Part shown: in pieces, positions 56,131 to 64,000 of the stretch
Numbering within the stretch: the first letter of the stretch is position 1
Layout of the letters: each line of letters opens with the position of its first letter
From: Bin55 sp965116055
GTDB taxonomy: Bacteria; Pseudomonadota; Gammaproteobacteria; Pseudomonadales; Azotimanducaceae
DNA length: 64,000 bases
Assembly (NCBI GenBank): GCA_965116055.1
Contig: OZ220466.1
Location: 1,550,001 to 1,614,000, forward strand
Reading direction: 5' to 3'
Notes under the pieces: generated by a model
Seen by the model: the letters and a program-made list of their open reading frames with translations, nothing else
The model's database searches: none
Told to the model about the DNA's origin: nothing
Made by a program: the position numbers and the translations under genes

Positions 56131-56378
56131 CCGTTGATTAAAGCGTTGCGGTGGCAGGAGACGCTTCCCGACTTGGTGCAGTTTATGCGGGAGCAGCGAC
56201 AGCGGAATCGGCGGGGCGACGAACGAAGGGGTTGACTCGGTAAGCTTGCGGCATTCTTATTCGCGTTCGTCATTGTTACTTTGTAATATTTAGTCATTAA
56301 CGTCGAATCAGAACCCTTAACGGGGCCGGCTAGGGAAAATCAATGCGTATGTACGAGAAAGGAAGGAGCGCAGGCGAC

Positions 56379-57023
56379 ATGTCAGAAGTTGCCGTTACGC
56401 CGGTTGAACCATCGCCCGCCTACACGGATGACTACTACTTGTGGTGGGAACGTCAGTTAGAGCTCATGCAAGCTGGGCGTTGGGGGGAATTGGATTTTAA
56501 GAACGTAGCGGATGAGTTTAGGGATTTGGGAATACAGCATCGGCACGCCGCCGAGTCAGTTATAAAACAGATGATTATCCATCTCATCGCGATTGACGTA
56601 TGCAGTTCAAATCATTTTGTCCGGGCTAAAACTATTGAGTATTGGAAAAAAGAAATCCAGTCATTTAGGGTCAGCTTGATCGAAACGTTGGACGATAGTC
56701 CTGGTTTAAAAGGAGTATTAGCAAAGAAATATCCGCGTTTGTGGAAGTACAGCCTGTCGCCGTTATTAAGGAAGTTACAGGACATTGAAACAATCAACGA
56801 GTCGCGCGCAAGAAAGATCGTGAAACCATTCGATCAGTCTCCTTACTTTTCTATTGAAGAGTGTGTTGGCTTTGATTTGAACAAGCATAAGCGAAGCATG
56901 ACCCCCTATGATTACGAGGGAAAATGGCTCTATCCTGCAGGCGTGCGGCGTGCGATAGAGAGGGCGGAAAAGAACACTGAACGTCATTCTAGAGCACGGA
57001 GTGATGATGGGTTGACGCGCTGA
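56379..57023 (+). CDS. DUF29 family protein (copy 2)
   Basis: About 214 residues from the ATG at 56379 (AAGGAG upstream), or 226 from 56343. Same family and length as the copy at 53130, with about thirty scattered differences, mostly in the central helices (for instance LIETLDDSPGLKGVLAKK against LLKTLANSPGLKSVLAKD). The frame is fully open, unlike the neighbouring fic and hsdS copies, which points to retained function. Confidence 0.75.
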   Translation: MSEVAVTPVEPSPAYTDDYYLWWERQLELMQAGRWGELDFKNVADEFRDLGIQHRHAAESVIKQMIIHLIAIDVCSSNHFVRAKTIEYWKKEIQSFRVSLIETLDDSPGLKGVLAKKYPRLWKYSLSPLLRKLQDIETINESRARKIVKPFDQSPYFSIEECVGFDLNKHKRSMTPYDYEGKWLYPAGVRRAIERAEKNTERHSRARSDDGLTR

Positions 57024-57263
57024 TATGCGCGTTGTTGTCGCAAACGCTCACCCATCGTTCACAACTTGGGTGCTATATTTCTGTGAGTTGTAAGTGTAGT
57101 TCACCGTAACACAGGCACCGCACTTTGTCTACTCCGCAAAGAAGCAAAACTTACAAACTTTTCTGGTGCTGCGTGCAGTTTCTCTACGCGCGTGTTGCTT
57201 GCATATCTCCGGGCTTGAAAATTACACGATAACTACGCTTAGGAAATTGATGATTCAATTGAG

Positions 57264-57542
57264 ATGGAAAAACAGTCCATAGATTATTTGCGACGGTACT
57301 TGGAAATTGTGCCACCCACGAAGAGGAAAAGGGCATGGCGCAAGATTGCCGAGCGCTGTCGTGTGAGCTGAGACACTACTGGAGAGATTCGCGCTCTCTG
57401 CGAGGTGGCCTTGATTCCTGCTTCGAATTCTGACGAGTTAGGCAACTACGCAAATCGCTTGAGCAGCAAAATTCGAGAAATGAAATCGGAAAATGTTGAG
57501 GAGGAGCGGTCGCTTGAAGCCCGCGACCGATCCACAAGGTAA
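57264..57542 (+). pseudogene. Small ORF interrupted by an in-frame TGA
   Basis: ATG at 57264 gives MEKQSIDYLRRYLEIVPP and more, a TGA at 57369-57371, then the same frame continues open (GEIRALCEVALIPASNSDEL, ending ERSLEARDRSTR) to TAA at 57540. Basic and helical; not recognised. Probably a decayed gene of about 92 codons. Confidence 0.4.
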
Positions 57543-57827
57543 CTGAAAAATGGAGCACCATTTGAGCACGCTGACGGCGATAAATTGCTCTCGTCTGATT
57601 TGGCTTTATTTGAACGTGGGAAATAAGGAGCGCGTCTGCGATGGACTCGGTTGGAATTAGATCAAGATCCTTACAACGAGTACTGCCAAATCCTCGTTCA
57701 ACGCCTTGACGTGTAGTCAGGTGAACACACCATGAATTTTTTAACCTGATAGTTCTTAACTCTATCCTGTACGTGCCCTGCAGGGACACAAGTGGTACGG
57801 ACAGCGCGCGCATGTCTCTCGGAAGAA

Positions 57828-57968
57828 ATGCACAATTCACCTGAGACAATCAATCCTCACGAAACGACCCATGCCGAGTTGTTGAAGGAGCTTGAGCGAG
57901 TAGACACCGCTACGAGGAAAGCCGAGGAAGTCGCGGGGTTTGAGCCACAATCATTGACCTGCCTATGA
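57828..57968 (+). CDS. Small ORF upstream of hsdM
   Basis: A 46-residue frame (MHNSPETINPHETTHAELL..., ending PQSLTCL) with GGAAGAA directly before the ATG. Charged and helical; not recognised. It could be a leader or a small accessory protein, or chance. Confidence 0.25.
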   Translation: MHNSPETINPHETTHAELLKELERVDTATRKAEEVAGFEPQSLTCL

Positions 57969-58032
57969 GAACTGCCAAGCTGCAACATAGCCCTCGGCGA
58001 CGAGCAGACGACTTGGAAAGAGAAGAACATCC

Positions 58033-60210
58033 ATGAACCTTCAGGCGCACGACGAGCTCAAGGCCAGGATCTGGGAAATTGCCAACCGACTCCGGGGACC
58101 GTACCGACCTCCGCAATATCGACTGGTGATGCTGCCCCTGGTCGTCCTGCGGCGGCTCGACTGCGTCCTGGAACCCACCCTGGACGCAGTTCTCAAGAAG
58201 TACGAGGAACTTGAGAAGAAGCAGATCCCCGAAGCGGCCATGGATCGCCTGCTCGGCAAGGCCGCCGATCCGAACCGGAAACATCCGCTCTACAACACCA
58301 GCGGCTACACCTTCGCCCGGCTGCTCGAAGACGCCGAGAACATTGCACCGAACCTCGTGTCGTATATCCACGGCTTTTCCCCCATCGCGCGGCATATCTT
58401 CGAGCGCCTCAAGTTCGCTGACCAGATCGAGAAGCTAGACACCAACAACCGTCTCTTCGCGATCATCAAGGCAATGGCCGATGTCGATCTCCACCCCGAT
58501 AAGATCGACAACATCCAGATGGGCTACCTGTTCGAGCATTTGGTGATGCGCTTCAACGAACAGGCCAACGAGGAAGCCGGGGATCACTTCACGCCGCGCG
58601 AGGTCATCCGCCTGATGGCGAATCTGATCTACACCAGCGAAGTGGATGTCTACAAGCCCGGCATCTACCGCACCATCTACGATCCGGCTTGCGGGACGGG
58701 CGGTATGCTTTCGGAATCCGAAAGGCTGATCCTTGATCAGAACCAGCAGGCGAATCTCGCGCTCCACGGGCAGGAGTACAATGACGAGTCTTGGGCGATC
58801 TGTTGCGCCGATATGCTCATCAAGGACGAGGATACGGCCAACATCGTCCTCGGTGATACCTTGGGCGACGGTAAGACCGGGGACGGTTTCGAGGGCAAGC
58901 GCTTCCACTACTTGATGGCCAACCCGCCCTTCGGTGTTGAGTGGAAAGATCAGAAGGAAACGGTTCAGCGCGAGCACAGGGTCATGGGCTTCTCGGGCCG
59001 ATTCGGTGCCGGACTCCCAGCCATCAACGACGGCTCGCTGCTCTTTCTCCAGCACATGATTTTCAAGATGCACCCCTATGAGGAGGGGGATGAGAACCGG
59101 CCTGGTTCGAAGATCGCCATCGTCTTCAACGGCTCGCCACTGTTTTCCGGTGACGCCGGTTCAGGCCCGTCCAACATCCGCCGCTGGATCATTGAGAACG
59201 ACTGGCTCGACGCCATTGTGGCACTGCCGGATCAGCTTTTCTACAACACCGGCATCTTCACCTATATCTGGCTGGTGACGAATCGCAAGCCGCCGGAGCG
59301 ACGCGGCAAGGTGCAGCTTATTGACGGCACCCGCTTCTTCGGGAAGATGAAGAAGAGCCTCAACAACAAGCGCAACGAGATCGCCGAAGAGCAGATCCGC
59401 CTACTGACCCGCGTGTACGGTAACTGCCGGGACGGGGAGACAGCCAAGGTGTCAATCAACGGCGAGGTCGAGGCCCGCGTCATCTCCCGCATCTTCGAAA
59501 ACCGGGAGTTCGGTTTTCTCAAGGTGACGGTCGAGCGTCCCCTGCGGATGCACTTCGAGGCGACGCCGGAGCGGATTGCGAGGTTGAACGATCAGACCGC
59601 GTTTGCCAATCTGGCGAAATCGAAAAAGCGCAAGGATGCGGCGTCGGTCAAGCGCGAGATTGCGATGGGGCGAAAGTATCAGGATGCCATCCGCGCCGCA
59701 CTTGCGACGCTTGAAGGGAAGGGGCGTTACATGGGCCGGAAGGCGTTTGAGGCCGATGTGATGGAAGCTGCTAAACAGGCTAGTCTCAAGATTTCTGCTT
59801 CGATCAAGAAGGCGATTTTCGCGGCTCTCGGCGAGCGCGACCCAGATGGCGAGATTTGCCTTGACAGCAAGGGTCGGCCCGAGCCAGACAGCGAACTCCG
59901 GGACACCGAAAACATTCCCTTGCCGCCCAGCACGGAATTGCCCCTGCCGATGGACTTCGGACCGAACAAGCCCAACGACCGTCTGGTTGAAGCGTTCCGG
60001 GATGAAATCAACGCTTGGGTGGCGCGAGAAGTGCTGCCCCATGTGCCGGATGCTTGGGTGGACTACGAAAAGACGAAGGTCGGCTACGAAATCCCGATTA
60101 ACCGGTACTTCTACGTCTACAAGCCGCCGCGCTCGATCAAAGAGATTGAGGAGGATATCGCCCAAATCGAAGGGAAGATCGCCGGGTTGCTGAAGGGGTT
60201 GGTAGGATGA
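58033..60210 (+). CDS. hsdM: Type I restriction-modification N6-adenine methyltransferase subunit
   Basis: A 725-residue HsdM. N-terminal helical domain (QAHDELKARIWEIANRLRG), then DPACGTGGM (SAM-binding motif I, from residue 217) and NPPFGVEW (catalytic motif IV, from 297). The C-terminal third has DAWVDYEKTKVGYEI and RSIKEIEEDIAQIE, for contact with HsdS. This is longer than classical HsdM (about 520), the extra part being a lysine-rich insert around 510-600. It overlaps hsdS by 4 bp (ATGA). Together they methylate one adenine on each strand of a bipartite target. Confidence 0.95.
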   Translation: MNLQAHDELKARIWEIANRLRGPYRPPQYRLVMLPLVVLRRLDCVLEPTLDAVLKKYEELEKKQIPEAAMDRLLGKAADPNRKHPLYNTSGYTFARLLEDAENIAPNLVSYIHGFSPIARHIFERLKFADQIEKLDTNNRLFAIIKAMADVDLHPDKIDNIQMGYLFEHLVMRFNEQANEEAGDHFTPREVIRLMANLIYTSEVDVYKPGIYRTIYDPACGTGGMLSESERLILDQNQQANLALHGQEYNDESWAICCADMLIKDEDTANIVLGDTLGDGKTGDGFEGKRFHYLMANPPFGVEWKDQKETVQREHRVMGFSGRFGAGLPAINDGSLLFLQHMIFKMHPYEEGDENRPGSKIAIVFNGSPLFSGDAGSGPSNIRRWIIENDWLDAIVALPDQLFYNTGIFTYIWLVTNRKPPERRGKVQLIDGTRFFGKMKKSLNNKRNEIAEEQIRLLTRVYGNCRDGETAKVSINGEVEARVISRIFENREFGFLKVTVERPLRMHFEATPERIARLNDQTAFANLAKSKKRKDAASVKREIAMGRKYQDAIRAALATLEGKGRYMGRKAFEADVMEAAKQASLKISASIKKAIFAALGERDPDGEICLDSKGRPEPDSELRDTENIPLPPSTELPLPMDFGPNKPNDRLVEAFRDEINAWVAREVLPHVPDAWVDYEKTKVGYEIPINRYFYVYKPPRSIKEIEEDIAQIEGKIAGLLKGLVG

Positions 60211-61598
60211 GCACGGTAACACAGAAAGCATACTCGGCATTTGGCGACTTGCCGGAAGACTGGACGCGCCGCCGTCTTCGGTATGACGTGCGTCTGAACC
60301 CGAAAAAATCTTCACTCAATATGGAACCAGACGAGCTCGTCTCGTTCCTCCCGATGGATGCCGTTGGCGAGTATGGTGGATTAAACTTGGACGATGTGCG
60401 AGAACTGGCCGATGTCTGCGACGGCTACTCCTATCTTGCAGATGGCGATATTTGTATTGCGAAGATCACACCCTGTTTCGAAAATGGAAAAGGTGCTCTA
60501 GCCAAAGGTCTTACTAACGGCGTTGGGTTTGGGACAACCGAGTTGCATGTGGTCCGGCCAGGACCGCAGTTGGACCGACGCTTCCTGTTTTATGTCTCGA
60601 TTGCAGACGATTTCCGAAAGCTCGGAGAGTCTGAAATGTACGGGGCTGGGGGACAGAAGCGAATCAATGAAAGTTTCATCAGGGATTGGAAACTACCCCT
60701 TCCCCCGCTCAATACACAACGGCAGATCGCACAGTTTCTAGATGAAAAAACGGCGCTGATTGATGAGCTGATCGAAAAGAAGCGGATGCTTCTAGACCTG
60801 CTCGTTGAGAAACGCCAGGCACTCATCACTCGCGCCGTCACCAAAGGGCTTGAGCCGGGTAGCTCCATGCCCCAACAAGATCCCGACCAGGTGGCACTTC
60901 TGCATCTACAGAATGCTCGAAGGAGTACTCGCCTAGTTACTGAAGGGGTTGGCGGGATGAGCTTAAGCGAATGGCTTGTAGCTCACATTCAGCCTGCTGG
61001 ATGGAAGATTATTCGCCTTCGCTGGCTTGCTAAACTTTATGCAGGAGGAACACCTGACACAAAAAACGTAGAGTATTGGGAAGGTGGGACTATTCCATGG
61101 TTAAACTCTGGGGCGGTGAATCAGTGCATCATCGCCAAGCCATCCGACTATATCTCCGAACTTGCATTGAAGGAATCTAGTGCAAAGTGGATTCCACGAG
61201 GTGCATTGGTTATAGCTCTTGCCGGGCAAGGGAAGACCAAAGCAATGGTTGGCTATCTAGATATTCGGACTACTGGAAATCAGTCGCTGGCAGCTATTGT
61301 GCCCGAAAGAATTAATGGGAAATATCTTTATTGGTGGCTCAGAAGCCAGTACTTAACGCTACGAAATCTATCTAGTCAGGACGGTCGAGATGGTTTGAAC
61401 TTGAATGTTATTGGCAGCATCTTATGCCCAGTTCCTCCACCTGAAACTCAAAGAAAAATCGCACGATTTCTGGATGAGAAAACAGCACAGATTGACGAAC
61501 TGCACGGTCTGATCGTTCAGTCGGTCGACAATCTCGCCGAATACCGCTCGGCCTTGATCACAGCAGCCGTTACAGGCCAACTCGCGGAACTGCAATGA
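60207..61598 (+). CDS. hsdS: Type I restriction specificity subunit
   Basis: A 463-residue HsdS with two target recognition domains. The two conserved spacer regions are QRQIAQFLDEKTALIDELIEK (at about 172-192) and QRKIARFLDEKTAQIDEL (near 425), flanking TRDs starting LPEDWTRRRLRYDV and PAGWKIIRLRWLAK. They define the two half-sites. The region between (VTKGLEPGSSMPQQDP) is a linker. Coupled to hsdM by a 4-bp overlap; hsdR begins 71 bp after its stop. Confidence 0.94.
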   Translation: MSTVTQKAYSAFGDLPEDWTRRRLRYDVRLNPKKSSLNMEPDELVSFLPMDAVGEYGGLNLDDVRELADVCDGYSYLADGDICIAKITPCFENGKGALAKGLTNGVGFGTTELHVVRPGPQLDRRFLFYVSIADDFRKLGESEMYGAGGQKRINESFIRDWKLPLPPLNTQRQIAQFLDEKTALIDELIEKKRMLLDLLVEKRQALITRAVTKGLEPGSSMPQQDPDQVALLHLQNARRSTRLVTEGVGGMSLSEWLVAHIQPAGWKIIRLRWLAKLYAGGTPDTKNVEYWEGGTIPWLNSGAVNQCIIAKPSDYISELALKESSAKWIPRGALVIALAGQGKTKAMVGYLDIRTTGNQSLAAIVPERINGKYLYWWLRSQYLTLRNLSSQDGRDGLNLNVIGSILCPVPPPETQRKIARFLDEKTAQIDELHGLIVQSVDNLAEYRSALITAAVTGQLAELQ

Positions 61599-61669
61599 TT
61601 CTCAATACTGCCCCTTTTTTCAGGCGTTTCGGCGACCGGATCAATGTTTCCGTGGGGGAGGCTTGAGAC

Positions 61670-64000
61670 ATGTTTGGCCATACCGAACGTGATTTTGAGG
61701 CGGCGATTGAGGCCGGACTGATTGGTTCAGGAGGCTACCAGAAGCGCCATCCGAACGCCTATGACAAAGTGCTTGCCCTCTTTCCCGATGATGTCACCGG
61801 TTTCCTGAAGGATAGTCAGCCAGCCAAGTGGCAGGCGCTGGAAAATTTGCTCAAGGCGAAGACCACCGCTACAGTGCTGGATAGCCTGTCGAAGGAACTG
61901 GAACTCAAGGACACGCTGCATGTCCTGCGTCACGGTTTCAAGTGCTACGGCGAGACTCTGCGTATGGCCTGGTTCCGCCCCAACAACGGCAGGAATCCCA
62001 AGGCAGCGGACAACTACGCCAGAAACCGACTTACCATTACGCGCCAGGTTACCTTCACCTCAGCCATGAAGGGAGCCGGCGGCAAGAAGCGCCGCTGCGT
62101 CATTGACGTGACGCTGGCCGTCAACGGCATCCCGGTGGTGACTGCCGAACTCAAGAACCCGCTGACCAAACAGCGCGCTGCTGATGCGATTCGCCAGTAC
62201 CGGAACGATCGAGACGGACGTGATCTGCTCTTTGCTTTCAAGAAGCGTGCGCTGGTCCACTTTGCCGTGGACCCGGACGAGGCGTGGATGACGACCCGAC
62301 TGGAGGGCAAGGAGACTCGTTTCCTGCCCTTCAACCGGGGCCACAACCACGGCGCGGGCAACCCGCCGGTCGAAGGCAACTGGAAGACCCATTACTTGTG
62401 GGACGAAGTGCTACAGGCTGACAGTCTGCTGGAAATCCTGCAACGCTTCATGCACCTGGAAGTGAAGAAAACGCAGGTCAAGACCGATCAGGGCGCGCGT
62501 ACCTTTCGGCAGGAGACGATGATCTTTCCGCGCTATCACCAACTTGACGCGGTGCGGAAACTTGTTGCGCACGCCAAGGCCAACGGCGCGGGCCGAAACT
62601 ACCTGATCCAGCATTCGGCGGGGTCAGGAAAATCGAACTCCATTGCCTGGCTTGCACACCGGCTGGCCAGCTTGCACGACGAACGCGACGAGAAGGTGTT
62701 TCACTCTGTCGTGGTCGTGACCGACCGGCGTGTGCTTGATCAGCAGTTGCAGGACACGATCTACCAGTTCGAGCACAAGACCGGCGTGGTCGAAAAGATT
62801 GACGAGGACACCCGGCAGCTTGCCCGCGCGCTGTCGCAGGGTACGCCCATCGTCATCACGACGATCCAGAAATTTCCCTTTCTCTCGCAGACCCTTTCGA
62901 CTCTTGAGCAGCAGGGTGCCGGCGTGACGATTGACACGGCGGGCAAGCGCTTCGCTGTCATCGTTGACGAGGCGCACTCGTCCCAGAGCGGCGAGACCGC
63001 GACGACCCTCAGGGGCATGCTGAACAAGGACGGGATCGAAGCCGTCATCGCCGCGCAGCTTTCGGAGGAAGAAGACGACCTTTCTGACGAGGTGAAGGCG
63101 GCAGTGTTGCGCGACGCGCTGAAACGCGCCCGACAGCCAAACTTGAGTTTCTTCGCCTTCACGGCCACGCCGAAATTCAAGACCAAGGTTCTGTTTGACG
63201 AGCCTGGTTCATCCGGCGCCTCACCCTTCCACGAGTACACCATGCGACAGGCTATTGAGGAAAGGTTCATCCTGGATGTGCTGGCAAACTACACCACCTA
63301 CCAGCGCTTCTTTGGCCTGATCAAGCAGGTCGAGGGTGACCCCGATGTCCCGCGCAGACAGGCCGCTAAGGCTCTTGTGCGCTACCTGGAGCTTCATCCC
63401 TTCAATATTGAGCAGGTCGTTTCCGTCATTGTCGAGCATTTCCGGTTGCATGTGATGCAGGAACTCGGCGGGCGCGCGAAGGCGATGGTCGTTACCGAAT
63501 CCCGCCTAGCCGCGGTGAAATACAAGCTCGCCTTCGACCGTTACATTGCAGAGCAAGGCTATACGGGCATCCGTTCGCTGGTGGCTTTCTCGGGGACGGT
63601 GGAAGACCCGGACGCCCCGGGATTGTCGTACACCGAAGTGGCGATGAACAACGGACTGGCCGAAAGCGAACTCCCGCAAGCCTTTGGACGCGAGGATTAC
63701 CGGGTGCTACTGGTTGCGGAAAAGTACCAGACCGGCTTTGACCAGCCGCTGTTGCAAACGATGTATGTGGTCAAGCGCCTGGCCGGCGTTCAGGCGGTCC
63801 AGACCCTCTCGCGGCTCAACCGCATTGCGCCCGGCAAGTCGCGCACCTTCGTGCTTGATTTCGCCAACAAGGAAGACGAGATCCGCAAGGCGTTCAAGCC
63901 CTACTACGAAACCACGCCGACTGGCGAGAACGCCGACCCCCAGCGCTTGTCGGAACTGCAACACCGCCTACTGGAATGGGCAATATTCACGACGGATGAC
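61670..64000 (+). CDS. hsdR: Type I restriction endonuclease subunit R (5' part, cut by window edge)
   Basis: ATG at 61670 preceded by GGGGGAGG; open to the window end (777 codons visible of an expected 1000 or so). N-terminal PD-(D/E)xK nuclease: RCVIDVTLAVNGIPVVTAEL with KNPLTK at about residues 145-175; Walker A HSAGSGKSNS (from His315); DEAH at 433-436; FFAFTATP; and GFDQPLLQTMYV with LSRLNR as later helicase motifs. It is the motor and nuclease of the type I system with the preceding hsdM and hsdS. Confidence 0.95.
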   Translation, partial: MFGHTERDFEAAIEAGLIGSGGYQKRHPNAYDKVLALFPDDVTGFLKDSQPAKWQALENLLKAKTTATVLDSLSKELELKDTLHVLRHGFKCYGETLRMAWFRPNNGRNPKAADNYARNRLTITRQVTFTSAMKGAGGKKRRCVIDVTLAVNGIPVVTAELKNPLTKQRAADAIRQYRNDRDGRDLLFAFKKRALVHFAVDPDEAWMTTRLEGKETRFLPFNRGHNHGAGNPPVEGNWKTHYLWDEVLQADSLLEILQRFMHLEVKKTQVKTDQGARTFRQETMIFPRYHQLDAVRKLVAHAKANGAGRNYLIQHSAGSGKSNSIAWLAHRLASLHDERDEKVFHSVVVVTDRRVLDQQLQDTIYQFEHKTGVVEKIDEDTRQLARALSQGTPIVITTIQKFPFLSQTLSTLEQQGAGVTIDTAGKRFAVIVDEAHSSQSGETATTLRGMLNKDGIEAVIAAQLSEEEDDLSDEVKAAVLRDALKRARQPNLSFFAFTATPKFKTKVLFDEPGSSGASPFHEYTMRQAIEERFILDVLANYTTYQRFFGLIKQVEGDPDVPRRQAAKALVRYLELHPFNIEQVVSVIVEHFRLHVMQELGGRAKAMVVTESRLAAVKYKLAFDRYIAEQGYTGIRSLVAFSGTVEDPDAPGLSYTEVAMNNGLAESELPQAFGREDYRVLLVAEKYQTGFDQPLLQTMYVVKRLAGVQAVQTLSRLNRIAPGKSRTFVLDFANKEDEIRKAFKPYYETTPTGENADPQRLSELQHRLLEWAIFTTDD

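Larger units (their letters stand above)
54654..57091 (+). repeat. Tandem unit copy 2: fic pseudogene, hsdS remnant and DUF29
   Basis: Second long copy of the unit described at 51411-53842, with the same order. Its fic is more damaged, its DUF29 is open. The similarity ends near ATATTTCTGTGAGTT, about 65 bp past the DUF29 stop. Confidence 0.85.
57092..58032. other. Region between the tandem array and hsdM
   Basis: About 940 bp with only small or interrupted reading frames (57264-57542 and 57828-57968). Likely holds the promoter of hsdMSR. No repeat shared with the array was seen. Confidence 0.5.

Noticed and set aside
59452..60315. 287-codon minus-strand ORF opposite hsdM
   Set aside because: Shadow of the real hsdM frame, whose motifs are beyond doubt.
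1..64000. CRISPR arrays, tRNA and rRNA genes, insertion sequences with transposase
   Set aside because: None seen: no regularly spaced short repeats, no cloverleaf with a CCA-type end, and no transposase motif in any frame read.

Overview
The window reads as a chromosomal segment of a Gammaproteobacterium with moderate G+C. The pointers are a LexA with E. coli-like residue numbering, a soluble lytic transglycosylase next to a TatD nuclease, a membrane-type (class 2) dihydroorotate dehydrogenase, a zinc-finger topoisomerase I and a Bat/MoxR operon. The stock of acyl-CoA enzymes, esterases and nucleoside hydrolase suggests a free-living lipid- and nucleoside-using heterotroph. No rRNA or tRNA gene was seen, so the genus cannot be named.

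Layout. 1-4060 (minus): moxR, DUF58, DUF4381, batA and partial batB, a tightly packed operon. 4161-5177: pyrD. 5178-6141: no gene, but a structured-RNA-like stretch resembling the 5' part of a group II intron. 6142-9280 (minus): a two-gene restriction-modification cassette made of a cytosine-C5 methyltransferase and a GHKL ATPase-nuclease fusion of the MutL/MORC-like kind. 9971-11269: amtB. 11373-24981: housekeeping and cell-envelope genes (prohibitin-like protein, ddl, S9 peptidase, acetyltransferase, glutaredoxin-like protein, enoyl-CoA hydratase, tatD, slt, uspA, topA, esterase). 25160-27492 (minus): lexA, an unrecognised ORF and a frameshifted AAA ATPase. 27833-42715: acyl-CoA and small-molecule metabolism, including a separate carboxyltransferase, a single-chain 1132-residue biotin-dependent acyl-CoA carboxylase with a palindromic operator-like site before it, a nucleoside hydrolase, an enolase-superfamily enzyme, a carboxylesterase, an MFS transporter, a GST and an acyl-CoA dehydrogenase. 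42730-46469 (minus): a compact operon of an alpha/beta-hydrolase-fold protein lacking its nucleophile serine, a luciferase-like monooxygenase and a flavin-dependent halogenase-like protein. 46533-48044: class I fumarase.

From 48208 to the right edge is a defence island. It holds an orphan HsdR-N/type IV-like nuclease, an hsdM remnant, a GmrSD-like DUF262 protein, a decaying tandem array of a unit made of fic, hsdS remnant and DUF29 (two long copies and one fragment), a nonsense-interrupted ORF, and a complete-looking type I restriction locus hsdM-hsdS-hsdR, with hsdR cut by the window end. The array looks like debris of an older type I cassette in which fic sat before hsdS; the intact hsdMSR genes are visibly richer in G+C than the left part of the window and were probably acquired separately.

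The most unusual items are the GHKL-nuclease/C5-methylase system, the fic/DUF29 array with a homopolymer that decides the fic reading frame, and the halogenase-like/LLM/nucleophile-less hydrolase operon. All functional statements are from sequence reading without database searches.
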